Shown here: positions 49,815-60,954 of the stretch, one piece after another
Layout: every line of letters begins with the position of its first letter
How positions within the stretch are numbered: position 1 is the first letter of the stretch
DNA from: Mimachlamys varia
Lineage: Eukaryota; Mollusca; Bivalvia; Pectinida; Pectinidae
Reading direction: 5' to 3'
Assembly: GCA_947623455.1 (NCBI GenBank)
Contig: OX392534.1
Coordinates: forward strand, 14,270,001-14,334,000
Length of the DNA: 64,000 bases
The notes under the pieces: model-generated
Told to the model about the DNA's origin: nothing
What the model saw: only the letters and a program-made list of their open reading frames with translations
The model's database searches: none
Made by a program: the position numbers and the translations under genes

Positions 49815-50458
49815 GAGAAAAATCAAAGCAGACCGAAGCTTCAGCAAAATCGTTATCCGAACTCAAAATCTATGAAACTAAAAGCAGAATATGAACAAAG
49901 GAATTAACAAGGCGACCAATGAAAAAGTACAAGAGAATAAGACCAGATATTTCGAAAGAGGAAGCGTCTTCTGCTTCATTGACGCCACCAAGCCTGCAAA
50001 TCCAGGTTATATCCAAGTAAATGTCTTGTCCTCAAATAAGCATAATTGAAAATGTCCACCTTCATATCATGCAAATATACAGAAATATTTTAAGACAAAA
50101 ATGGTAACAATAAGTCCTGTTCATATTCTTCGTTTACCTGCATCTCTTGAATCCCTGTGCCGTAAGTTTGTTCGTCAACAGTTTTTATTACAAGTACTAG
50201 AATAACGAATCAACTGCGACATGTAAAAACAGTAGATTGGATAAGCGGGGGTGTTATCAAACAAGGGAAAGTTCATGATTGGGAAATCGAAATCGTCAAT
50301 TTTGCACATAGCTTAGTAATAAGCTGCCCATTTTGGTCATTGTTTAAGTGAAAACAATATGTTATGTCTTTAATTTCAAGTTCAGAAGGGTATAAACGAT
50401 CGACTAGGTCACCATACCTCTTCATATTTATTGAGAACACATCGTCGATATACCTGAA
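49815..50458 (-). mobile_element. RT-family fragment retaining the YIDD box
   Basis: Longest protein coverage in the family. The minus strand from 50456 reads YIDDVFSINMKRYGDLVDRL then YPSELEIKDIT, HLNNDQNGQL, and after frame changes a DFDFPI tract, a KFYGRH-equivalent region and the non-coding tail ending at 49815. YIDD is the polymerase motif C with its two catalytic Asp. The order (motif C, acidic stretch, a YLD-type strand, then a Tyr/Lys/Asp-rich tract) resembles Penelope-type and related RTs more than LINE RTs, but I cannot assign the family. Confidence 0.75.
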
Positions 50459-50459
50459 A

Positions 50460-51765
50460 ATGAAATTATAATATTCGGTAAGGTTGTGTTACCCGTCCTG
50501 ATATGTTTCTCGACATTGTTGGCCTGGTATGAAAACAAAAACAAGTAAACTAGGAAAGATATGACATAAACATATCGTTTTTAAATTAATTCATTTAAGT
50601 TTTTTGTGGTTAATACTTTTAACAATTGAATCATTGAAGTATCTAAACAGACGAGACATTTCCCTAGCACGAATGGAGGCATACAAATGTATATCAGTGA
50701 CGTCACTCACTAATTCCTAAAATATCAGTAAACTAACAGAATCACTTCGAGTGGAAATGGAAAGTATTTCCAGAGAAGGATGGAGTTGCAAAGAAACATT
50801 GCGTAGTGGTATTGTTTGCACATTTAGATTTGTATTCTTACCATGTATATCGAAAGGTAGAGACAGTTTACCCGTAACAAGGGCTGAGGACGAAACGCAT
50901 TGTACAGTTTGTGAAGATACAAGTTTCAGTGATTTCGAAACCGTTGGTATTTGCTCTGCAGTCGGTACTGGGTGCACTGCATGCCTTTTTTTCTGTGCTT
51001 TCTAAACTGCTCGACTATATGAGTAAATGTCAGCTGGGCCCAAATTGTTTTCAGGAAATATCTATCAAGAATTCGATTGCCTTGTGTGCGTTCTTCCCTT
51101 AAATTTTCCACCCAAAACGCCGTTTGTGGCATTGAAATCTTTATCTTTAACTACATCAATGTTTCGTTGGCGATCCGCAAGTTTTCTATTTGATCCTGTC
51201 CTTATTTTGATCAATGTATTTCTTTGATATAATATAAACTCAAAGGTTAAATGTCCTTTCCAGTACGATTTCCGCCAGTCTTCAACACCACAATTACAAC
51301 TGTGTATACATCTTATTGTTACTTAATTATCAGGGTTAGCCGTTTATGCGTTTGGATTTCATGTGTTGTTATGATATCGCCATTTATTGCAATCTAACTA
51401 ACTAACATAGAGATACCATTCCAGACCAACATAACTGTTGGATTTCAAATCTTCATTTGTCACAAACAGAAAGATTTAAAGGGTTTTGGCAGCGTTGTTG
51501 CTGGTTATTTTTTTTTTTTTTTTTATTAAATTGATGAGTTGAAACAGGAACGAATACCATTAATTGTCTACTTTCCTAGGACTTGATATATATAGCTAGA
51601 CAAAGATAACTCACACATGTTACTGTGTGGCCAACACGTTATATACGTAATCATAAGACAACATCAGACAACTAAATTTAATTCAACAAACATGACATCC
51701 CATATCGGAAATTATTGGCAACAATTGAAAACAAAAAACAGCAATAAAGAAAAGAAAAGGAAATC
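50460..51765. other. no firm gene; weak coding trace on minus
   Basis: Overlapping minus-strand frames at 50717-50977 and 50926-51132, plus an upstream frame reaching about 51225 (NRKLADRQRNIDVV, then FNATNGVLGGKF), look more protein-like than neighbours, in different phases. This could be a decayed transposon ORF. No motif recognised. A poly-T run lies at about 51510. Confidence 0.25.
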
Positions 51766-51769
51766 AACG

Positions 51770-51960
51770 TAAATATTAAAAAAAGAAAACACAGATAATA
51801 ACAAATCGTTATAATACGAACTCAAAATCGATTTATCTAAGAACAAAATATTAACAAAGGAGAGGAAAGATTTACACGGAGCCCGTTGAAACGCGTACAC
51901 GAGAATATAAGACCAGGAATTCCGGAATAGTAAGCGTCTTTTGATTATGTATTCTTGAAA
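51770..51960 (-). mobile_element. RT-family 3' end fragment
   Basis: Phrases AACTCAAAATCGATTTATC, AAGACCAGGAATTCCGGAAT and AGTAAGCGTCTTTTG are the reverse complement of the family tail. 5'-truncated just past the tail hallmark. Confidence 0.65.
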
Positions 51961-51964
51961 GTCA

Positions 51965-53035
51965 ATTGTGTTTCCATAGTTTATACTGATGAAAAATGTT
52001 TGGAAATATAAGGTTTGAAAACATTTTTTATTAAGTTTTTTGTTATATGTTTGTACATGACCAAGACAAAACATAAAACGTTTGCACTAAACAAACTATC
52101 TTAGAACTTAAATGAATGCATAATATTATTATTGACTAGCATCAGTCATCAACTATTGAATAAGGTTATAGTTTGCATTTGTTTTTGAATTTTTTAAGTG
52201 TCTGATGAGGGCGGGAAATGTGACTAAATTTGTACCCATTTGTAATTATGATGAAACTTAAACAAAATTATAAAAAAACCCACACATTTTGGACACATTC
52301 AGAACTGACACTACATCAAATAGTCCTTATTGAGCACTGTAAATGCCTACATGCTGTAGAACGAGTCGGCATGGCTGGTGATATCATTAATAATGAAACG
52401 GGTTTTGGTATATCACGAATACAGCAAACCAGCAAACAACGCTTTCTTAATAAAAAAAAACCATCATATTCATTGAGTATCATAGGCTTTATATATAGGT
52501 GTTACCTCCTGTCAGTCTAGATAATCGGGTTATCTGCAGCAGGCTTCGTTTACTGAAAAAAAAAAATAGAAAAAGATACGTGGTGAAGATAACCGTGTGG
52601 GTACAAAATGCGGTTTACACCGTGTGTTGCTGTTCCGTTTTGACACAATGACCCAAATCGATGGTCATCTTATCAAATGACATGAAGAACGAGTAACGAG
52701 TAGTAAAATGACACCAGCACTGTTGGAGAATCATCACCTGACAAGACGACCCGGCGGTCGAGTTACAATATAAATCACATACAATCACATGATCCGACAG
52801 CGAAGTGTGAACACATACAGGTACCATGGTTTAATCTGTGTTATATCATCTTTGATCATATGGCGTTCACCATACCATGGCAACTACAGTGTATTAGATT
52901 TTCTGCTTCGACAGAATGAATTAGGTAACAGTTTTGTATATTATCCAGTGACGATTTCCTAAAGTAAAAAAGGCTTAGAAATATCAATTATTTTTTTGTT
53001 GTAAGTTAAAATACGGACATGCTTTTATGATGTGT
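51965..53035. other. no supported gene
   Basis: AT-rich; no gene recognised. Confidence 0.4.
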
Positions 53036-53039
53036 TTCT

Positions 53040-53690
53040 CTCGTTTTGATATGTAATGATTCATTTGGCAACAGACTCTCCTACATCAGCTTCCTACCTC
53101 GATCATTACTTAAACTATGACCAATACGGACAGCTTACTTTTAAGCTGTATGATAAACGTGACGATTTCAATTTTCCGAAGGTGAACTTCCCCTTTCCAT
53201 CCTATGATGTTTACATGTCGCAGTTGATTCGTTATTATATGGCTTGCTCTGAAAATCGAAATGTCAGTTGCTGACGAACAAACTTATGTCACAGGAATTC
53301 GAGAGATGCAGGCTGATGAAGACTAAGGGCAAGTTTTATGGACGCCATCTTGGTCTCATTTAGCAATATTCTGTATATTTTTGTGATATAAAGATGGACG
53401 TTTTTGAGTATGCCCATTATTGTTCTCCCTTGTTGTGATTGACAATGTTGACTCGGTTCTCATTTTGAGCACTTGATGTTTACTAGGATGTGACCAAGAT
53501 TTATATGGCGGGTGTCGTCGATGAAGCAGAAGACGCTTACTCTTCCGGAACACCTGGTTTTATTCTTTATACTTTTACGATAGTCTCCGTGTAAATCTTT
53601 CCTTTTCTATTTTCTAGTTTAATCGATTTTGAGTTCAGATTATGGTTTTGGTGACGCTCGGTATTCTTTGATATATTCGAAAGTATCAAT
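53040..53690 (+). mobile_element. RT-family 3' fragment, best protein tract
   Basis: An open frame at 53056-53274 encodes SASYLDHYLNYDQYGQL, FKLYDKRDDFNFPKVNFPF and a SYDVYMSQLIRYYMACSE tract, the conserved region downstream of motif C in this RT family. After stops comes KGKFYGRH in another context, then the non-coding tail with GGCGGGTGTCGTCGATGAAG, GAAGACGCTTACTCTTCC and the terminus CGGTATTCTTTG. Part of the expected SNIP...YG segment is deleted. Not functional. Confidence 0.8.
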
Positions 53691-53694
53691 TAAA

Positions 53695-54200
53695 GATTTC
53701 TAGACATATACATCGAAATAAGGAATGATCGTTCCAAAGCCTGTTTTGTTATTCTGGCACAATCTTTATATCTTAAACTGTTTATGCTTGAAGGTTAAAA
53801 AACCTGTCTGATTCTGTTTATAACTGATACCAGTAACATATTTACGTGTCAGAAAAGATATACGACTAAGGCAGAACATGTATTTCCTGTCTTTCGGCAC
53901 ACCTTTATAAACATGCCTTTTAGTAAATTGACATTACCTTCACTTTGTCAATGAACGTTTTAGAAAATATTGTAATGATCCTTTAACACACCTCGCTATT
54001 GATGACATGGTGTTTGTCTTACCGGTATTTGTCAGCAATAGGAATGTGACCATAACAACTGTTGCTAAAATTAGCATCATTCATATCTTATGATAAACGT
54101 AAAATGTATTATTTCGTAATATCGAATAAATATTATATTGATAAACGTTACGATAGCAAATGTTGTTATAGTCTTATAACAATTTTTGCCTTACCAATGC
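53695..54200. other. no supported gene
   Basis: AT-rich; nothing recognised. Confidence 0.4.
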
Positions 54201-54204
54201 ATTA

Positions 54205-54565
54205 CATAGAGGGTCTTAAACGAGTGTCGATGTAATATGGAATCCATTAAACGAGTTAGATAATTTAATACGTCACGAGCCTTTAGGCTAGTGACATATG
54301 CATTCCATATTACATTGACACGAGTATAAGATTCTCTATATCACAACTTACATTTATGAGAAAATACATTAAAACTCTCATATTAATTCTCTATAAGAAA
54401 GGCAAATTTTATATTACGTCATAAAGACGTTATTTGTTTATGACGTCACAATAGTGTTATTACACGTGTGTAATACCATTTTTATGACATGGCCGTATGA
54501 CATGACTGAACGGACCAGTTACGTGATAAAATGGCAGGTTGCATATCAAATAAAATTATGTTTTT
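54205..54565 (-). mobile_element. MITE-like element with terminal hairpin, copy 2
   Basis: Reverse-oriented relative of 18740-19145. A terminal palindrome at 54210-54335 (GTCGATGTAATATGGAAT / ATTCCATATTACATTGAC) precedes AACTCTCATATTAATTCTC, ATGACGTCACAATAG and ACACGTGTGTAATACC. Confidence 0.65.
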
Positions 54566-54614
54566 CTCTAGCCATAATAAATCGCCAGGACAATGCGTTT
54601 ATTATATAAATAGA

Positions 54615-55050
54615 GGTTACACAACGAGTGGCTGTTGGATATGGAATTTATTTCACTCGAGTTAATTCTTTTTTTTTTAAGTTACAAAAGACATGAAAGT
54701 GAAATGAATTCCATATCCAATAACCACGAGTCGTGTGACCCGTTTCTACCACAATATTAAATGAGCAGTTTCAGTGTTGATTTTTGGAGTGAACCGAGGA
54801 CTATTTGCGGAAAAACGCAAAATGTCGCATATATTCCCGCCAAGTTGTGACGACGTCAACAATCGTGATTTCCAGTCAAAAGTTCAACTTTTTAACCAAT
54901 CAAAAATCCGGAAGGTCATATACCACAAGTGGTATATAACATTTATTTTTACAACAGTCAGCATGTTTATACAATGGTCTGAGAGTGGAATAACACAGGG
55001 TATTGTGGCAGAACTTATTAATATCCTCTCACCACTTCCAAAACTGTAAG
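54615..55050. mobile_element. palindrome-headed MITE-like element
   Basis: A palindrome at 54615-54740 (GGTTACACAACGAGTGGCTG / AACCACGAGTCGTGTGACC; TGGATATGGAATT / AATTCCATATCCA) is followed by about 300 bp with TGACGACGTCAAC, AACCAATCAAAAATCC and CACAAGTGGTATATAAC. The sequence is unrelated to the 10067 family but of the same plan. The 91-codon frame in its body is chance. Confidence 0.6.
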
Positions 55051-55079
55051 TTTTTGGTAACACAATATATAGCTTACTG

Positions 55080-55290
55080 ATGTCTTGGTTCTCACTTTGA
55101 AGACTTGATGTTTACTTGGATGTTACCAAGATGTACATGTCGAATGTCTTTGATGAAACAGAAGACGCTTACTATTCCGGAACACCTTGTCTTACTATCT
55201 TGTACTTTTAGAAGGGTCGCAATGCAAATATTTCCTTTTTTCACATTTTGCCCATAGTTTTATCGATTCTGGGTTTGGATATCAAAGAAA
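55080..55290 (+). mobile_element. RT-family 3' end fragment
   Basis: Contains TTGGTTCTCACTTTGAAGAC, GAAGACGCTTACTATTCC and the start of the terminal region. It lies about 90 bp upstream of the duplicated hammerhead-bearing region. Confidence 0.65.
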
Positions 55291-55593
55291 ATCAACAATT
55301 ATAACCGTGTTATATAAGGGAAGAAATCAAAAGGCGTTTTGTGTGATGGTGAAAATGCGAATTTGATCGCAATTCACGATTATGGCAGATTATTTTTCTA
55401 TTTTCACGAGTGCGTAGCACGAGTGAAAATATATTTAAAATCTGCCATACGAGTGAAATATATTTGAAATTTATTGGGACACCATTGAATTTTCTTTTAA
55501 TTACATGTTCGGTATTCCCAAAAGTCGTATTTCATTTATGAGATTTGCTGTTAAAACTGATCAGGACGGAGTGTCTAAGGCTTATATAATATA

Positions 55594-56024
55594 TACGAAA
55601 CAGCTGTATGGTGTACAATTACTTACGAGTCCTAGAAGGACTAACTAGCTGTATGGTGTAGCATCACTGACGAGTCCTAGAAGGACGAAACAGCTGTATG
55701 GTGTAACATCACTGACGAGTCCTAGAAGAACGAAACATCTGTATGGTGCAACATCACTGACGAGTCCTAGAAGGACGAAACAGCTGTATGGTGTAACATC
55801 ACTGACGAGTCCTAGAAGGACGAAACAGCTGTATGGTGTAACATCACTGACGAGTCCTAGAAGAACGAAACATCTGTATGGTGCAACATCACTGACGAGT
55901 CCTAGAAGGACGAAACAGCTGTATGGTGTAACATCACTGACGAGTCCTAGAAGAACGAAACATCTTCTGTATGGTGTAACATCACTGACGAGTCCTAGAA
56001 GGACGAAACAGCTGTATGGCGCAG
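55594..56024 (+). ncRNA. tandem hammerhead ribozyme array 1
   Basis: Nine 45-bp units plus a leading half unit. Each unit is one type I hammerhead: stem I ACATCA with TGGTGT, core CTGACGA, stem II GTCC/GGAC over TAGAA, GAAA, stem III AC/GT over AGCT, cleavage triplet GTA, then a single A before the next unit. Full consensus is kept in units at 55661, 55751, 55796 and 55886. Units at 55706, 55841 and 55931 share AGAAGAAC (weakened stem II) with CATCTGTA or CATCTTCTGTA, a sign of block amplification. The first unit (55617) has a ruined core. The last ends in GGCGCAG, matching single-copy flanks. Transcription of this strand should yield self-cleavage into about 45-nt pieces; not shown here. Confidence 0.9.
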
Positions 56025-56307
56025 TTTATTTCATTATTTGGCTCGACAGTATCTTATTCTAAATTATAAAGGTGTTATTGTCGGGTGTGTCTTTTGTATA
56101 ATCCTTAGAGATCATGCTACGTTGTGACTAATTCGAATAGCGTAACCATTCAGAATATACACAGGTACATTATTCAATATTTGAAAATAAATAAAAGAAA
56201 AGCCCTATTGAATCATGGGGCTATTGCCCGTCCCTATCTGGATTCGGATTTCTTTTGGACAGTTTTGTTTCGTCGGCCGTCTCCTAGGCTTCACTGTTTA
56301 GGTCCTT

Positions 56308-57205
56308 GCTGACAAATGCAAGAAGGACGAAACAGCTGCATGGTGTAACATCGCTGACGAGTCCTAGAAGGACGAAACAGCTGTATGGTGTAATATCACT
56401 GACGAGTCCTAGAAGGACGAAACAGCTGTATGGTGTAACATCTAAAACGAGTCCTAGAAGGACGAAACAGCTGTATGGTGTAACATCACTGACGAGTCCC
56501 AGAAGGACGAAACACCTGTATGGTGTAACATCACTGACGAGTCCAAGAAGGACGAAACAGCTGTGTGGTGTAACATCACTGACGAGTTCTAGAAGGACGA
56601 AACACCTGTATGGTGTAACATCACTGACGAGTCCTAGAAGGACGAAACACCTGTATGGTGTAACATCTAAAACGAGTCCTAGAAGGACGAAACAGCTGTG
56701 TGGTTATAACATCACTGACAAGTCCTAGAAGGACGAAACCGCTATATGGTGTAATATCACTGACGAGTCCTAGAAGAACGAAACAGTTGTATGGTGTAAC
56801 ATTACTGACGAGTCTTAGAAGGACGACATAGCTGTATGGTGTTACATCACTGACGAGTCCTAGAAGGACGAAACACCTGTATGGTGTAACATTACTGACG
56901 AGTCCTAGGAGGACGAATCAGCTGTATAGTGTAGCATCACTGACGAGTCCTAGAAGGACGACACAGCTGTATGATGTAACATCACTGACGAGTCCTACAA
57001 GGACGACACAGCTGTATGGTGTAACATCACTGACGAGTCCTACAAGGACGACACAGCTGTATGGTGTAACATCACTGACGAGTCCTAGAAGGACGAAACA
57101 GCTGTATGGTGTAACATCACTGTCGAGTCCTAGAAGGACGAAACACCTGTATGGTGTAACATTACTGACGAGTCCTAGAAGGACGAAACAGCTGTATGGC
57201 GCAGT
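56308..57205 (+). ncRNA. tandem hammerhead ribozyme array 2
   Basis: About 20 consecutive 45-bp hammerhead units. Consensus cores occur at 56348, 56393, 56483, 56573, 56618, 56844, 57069 and 57159. Several use CACCTGTA for CAGCTGTA, which only alters the stem III loop. Damaged units: TAAAACGA for the core (56438, 56663), GTG in place of GTA at the cleavage site (56528, 56663), CTGACAA (56709), GACA or GAAT in place of GAAA (56799, 56889, 56934, 56979, 57024), CTGTCGA (57114). Stem I variants such as ATATCA, ACATTA and GCATCA with TGATGT retain pairing. The open plus frame (15-residue TSPRRTKQLYGVTSL-like repeats) is due to the period being divisible by three. Confidence 0.9.
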
Positions 57206-57989
57206 ATATTTCATATTTTGTCGCGACTGTATCTTATTCGGTATTATAATGGTACTTTTCTCGTGTTTGTCTTTTGTGCAATCCTGAGAGATCGTAGGTG
57301 GTCATTTCTATGTTGATCCTAAAGTATCAAAACAGAGATAATATCTAGTAGCTTTGAACGAGACAACTGTGGATTTTGTTTCAGTTGACTTCCTTTTATA
57401 TTCGTTTCAATGTTTTTCAATTGCCCAATTAATCTATACTTCTCAATCTTCTGTCTAATTGCGAACCTCCCACACTTTACCTAGCTCCCATCCCTTCTAG
57501 GTTTAACAAAACTATAAAGTGTAGCAGTCGAATGAGATCTTTCGTGTTATTATCTTAACCTAAGCGAATTTTTAACATTACAGCATGATGCAGTATATGG
57601 ATACATCACATTTTAACTTCTCTGTAAAAGCTGTAAATCGTCCTATCGTCAGAAACGTAAATCTACAATGTACGATATTTATAGTGCATGATAGCTTTGT
57701 ACTTTCATATGATTTACGGATCATGAGTTTATAGGTATATTTTTCAATAATACTTGTCATTAGATGTTACCTTCTTATAATGATAAGGTTCGAAAAAAAA
57801 ACAAATACTAACAAATAGTAATTGATTAAAATAACTGAAATACATATGTACCTGAGGAATTAGTTAAACCTGAATGTCAGATCCATAGTTTTAAATTCTG
57901 TGTCGGGAGTGTCATGTACAACATAGGTCTCAGATGAATAACATACAAGACAATTAATTGTTATCCTGTGGATTTTATTATCAGTTATT

Positions 57990-58235
57990 TAGACCTCAGC
58001 CTGAGATTGAAACATTTACTTAAGACATAGATGTGCATGGTGGATATCGCCGATAAAGCTTTTTAAGCGTAATTACCGGAACATCATGTCGTATTCCCTT
58101 ACTAGTACCTTTTTATGGGGTTTATGTAAATCTTTCCTTTGTTTATATTTTAATTGCCCCTACTTTAATCAATGCCACGTTTCAATTATGATTGTGTTGA
58201 CGCTTTGGTAATCTCTGATTTTATTTCTTATATGA
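57990..58235 (+). mobile_element. RT-family 3' end fragment
   Basis: Phrases GAAACATTTACTTAAGACAT, ATGTGCATGGTGG and the terminus TTGACGCTTTGGTAATCTCTG align with the family tail. Its 5' part is included in the duplicated region, since copy B ends at the window edge within the same tail. Confidence 0.6.
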
Positions 58236-58239
58236 ACTA

Positions 58240-60250
58240 CATTTCATTTAAGTATATGACGGAAAGTTGGATACTATGCTTATTTGTGAATTGAAAGAAA
58301 TGAGTTAGATGTCAATCTGGTGTCCTTTCAAACCATTTCCTTCCCGTTGTCCTTCATGGACAAGAAATGATAAAGACGAATTTTCTGGTGTGAACGTTTA
58401 GCCTTCTGACCATTTGGTCGTTTGTATGTGTTGGCGTTATTTGATATTTATTTACATTTCTTGCTCTCCATCTAAGTAAACTCTGGCTGCGTATAAAATA
58501 TCGTATACGCAATGTAAAAAAGGCTCAGCGTATTGATTACTGTTTCAAATATGGCGCCGTTCACGCTTCAGAACGAGAACTATTCGACGACAGCCATTTC
58601 TTGGTTCTTTCTTTATCTTGAAACGTGAAACACATTTAGGATCCATTAAGCATAAAATTATGCAATAAATGGATACTTATTAATATTTAATCGATGCACA
58701 TTCGTAATGTAATTCTTTGACGGTAATGCAAAAATGGCTGCTTCATGTTGCGACGTTCAACCCCGTCACTATCAGATCAGTGTGTAAGTGCGTGTACATA
58801 GCAACCGTTTTAAGTGAATAAGTATGTTCGAAATGCTAGTAATAGTATAATGTTAAAATTCAAATGATGAAATGAAGAAAAAGTTGTTGTTCATTGCGTA
58901 TTTTCTAAATAGCAATATATCGAAGTAGGTTCACTGGGACTATTTTGTCTAAGCAATCACGGCTACCGTAGTTACCATCGTAGCAACCCGCCTCGGATAT
59001 TTATATCTTCGTAAAGTATTCAAACAGTACATATGACGTAAATATAAGGAATGCACCTCATTTTTACTACGTATACGGTAGTTGGCATACTACCGTATAC
59101 GCAGTCAAAAACAGGTACGATCCCTATAGAGTATATAGGTGATATCAATGAAGATATCTGGTATGTGTATAACAAAACATTATTATCAATAGGTGTGGAT
59201 TGACGATGGTTTAGGCAACAGGCAAAGCCTATGTGCGCCCTGTCCAGTTTGTATTCGGTTTGTAGTGATTGTGATGATGATACTGCTGTGTCAATTTGTA
59301 TATGATTATCCAAATGAATATCTACATAATTTCTTTTCAAAATTAATTGACACGACCATTAGCATGTTTTGTTGTCAAGATAGCAATGAATGCATGACGC
59401 GTTGACCACAGCAGTAAATAAACTTGTCAGAAAAAAATAGTGTGTTCTGAAGATCGAGATTGCATATGCCGCGAGACTAGGATAATGAACTAAATGGGAT
59501 CAGCAGTGTCACATCTCTTAAATGGGTAAATTTAAACACAATGTGTGATACTTGACTGTCTAACGACAGTGGTTATTTCGACTGCCTGGTTCGTTATGAT
59601 TTGAAAAGAAACACAATTCCTACTAGATTTGTTGATTCTTTATAATCTGTATACAAATCCTTTGTCGCCGCAGTTACGATTCTGTGGGTATTTTTTTGTT
59701 ATCGTTCGTAATAAAAACGACCTATATGCCAACATGACCAATTATTGTCAAAACAAAACAAACCGCGAACAAGATGAACGATTTCCTTCAATTAACAATT
59801 CAGTGAGTTTGTGTTTAAATTTACAACTGAATATTTGTTCACTAGCAAAATCTTACTTGTGAGGACCATCCAAGAGAAAGGTAAACATTACTGATGTAAG
59901 TGATCACCGACAGCTGTTGGATTTGTTAAAATAAAACTCCAATATTATGATAGAATCGTCTGATTCTACCGGGAGGTATTAATCAATGGACATAGATATG
60001 AAAATGGTCGTTTGCCTGAAGAATATCACTATTTTACATCTACCCCGTACAAATGTATTACCTATCAAAACGTAATGGGCCACGCTCAATTTATGAAGCA
60101 TTAGCTGTTTTGATTTAGAGACTTCAATCAAACGGAAATGTGAAAAAAAAGCGTAAAGCTTCCCTTGAAGTGCCCATTACCTACCAGTTTTATTGATGTT
60201 GTTTTGGACCACTTCAATCATTTTATGTATTAATACGCTGAACTATGTGC
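58240..60250. other. no supported gene
   Basis: AT-rich, with a short perfect hairpin at 59066-59105 (ACTACGTATACGGTAGT / ACTACCGTATACGCAGT). Open frames of 70-106 codons overlap in opposite phases and carry no motif. Confidence 0.4.
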
Positions 60251-60254
60251 AAAA

Positions 60255-60310
60255 ATAAATAAGAGAATACCGAAGCGTTAACATAATCATAATGCAAACT
60301 CAAAACGTAT
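60255..60310 (-). mobile_element. RT-family terminus scrap
   Basis: AAGAGAATACCGAAGCGTTA and CAAACTCAAAA give only the extreme 3' end. The adjacent 107-codon plus frame (60292-60615) starts inside it and has no recognised motif. Confidence 0.5.
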
Positions 60311-60954
60311 ACGTTTCCAAAGCGTATGTAATACTCAATGGTAAATGTATTAATGTTTCTTGTCGAATTTGTGATATAAGTAGCACTTTCTCATCATTTG
60401 ATAAGTGCTACAAGTTTTGCAGCAAATATATTATTGGTGTTGATAAATATAAAGACTGTGTATTTTATTTAGATAAGTCCATACTATATTTATATATTTT
60501 AAATGACGAATCAAATCATGTGAGACTTGAGGCACTGATTTTATATGACCTCGAAATGACCTTTCAAAGCGTCCGTTGCCCTGAAGCTCCTGCGAAAAGT
60601 TTTAAGTGCAATTAATCTACAACATTACTTTATAACAAACAACGTAGATCTACTAATAAATTAAAAATTGAAGGCCTTTCTGGGGATTTAAAAGCTGGAA
60701 ATATTAACTTAGATAAAAAATATATCTAGTGAATCACCGGATTGAAATGTACACCACTTATTTATCAAGTTCACTTTAGAAAATAATCGATAAAATCAAA
60801 AAATAAAACAACACACATTTGAAAAATTACTTTGAATACTATTGTTATTGTTATCAAATATTAACAAATAAAAACAGGGTAATAACGAATGGAAAATAAG
60901 ACGAAAGGAGAAATTACCTTGATCAACACAATGTTGTACAACAAAACCCCAGAG

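Larger units (their letters stand above)
55383..58025 (+). repeat. duplicated region, copy A (with hammerhead arrays)
   Basis: Near-identical to 62640-64000. Matching landmarks: GAGTGAAATATATTTG (55451 / 62687), CATGCTAC (56113 / 62941), and the block around 57578-57760 / 63559-63741, which gives identical translations. Offsets drop from 7236 to 6828 to 5981 bp, so copy A has 408 extra bp in array 1 and 847 in array 2. These equal 9 units plus 3 bp and about 19 units of 45 bp. Outside the arrays I see only occasional single-base differences. It may be a local duplication or two insertions of one element. Confidence 0.85.

Noticed and set aside
52195..52230. CTGATGA followed by GGGAAATG, hammerhead-like
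   Set aside because: No pairing stem II between core and GAAA, and no stem I or cleavage triplet at the right distance; chance occurrence.
56306..56728. 140-codon plus ORF with 15-residue repeats, and a 98-codon minus ORF at 56918-57214
   Set aside because: Open only because the 45-bp ribozyme period is divisible by three; units differ at non-synonymous sites and damaged units interrupt any pattern.
57578..57760. 60-codon minus ORF with a duplicate of identical translation at 63559-63741
   Set aside because: Identity comes from the duplicated region as a whole, not from coding constraint.
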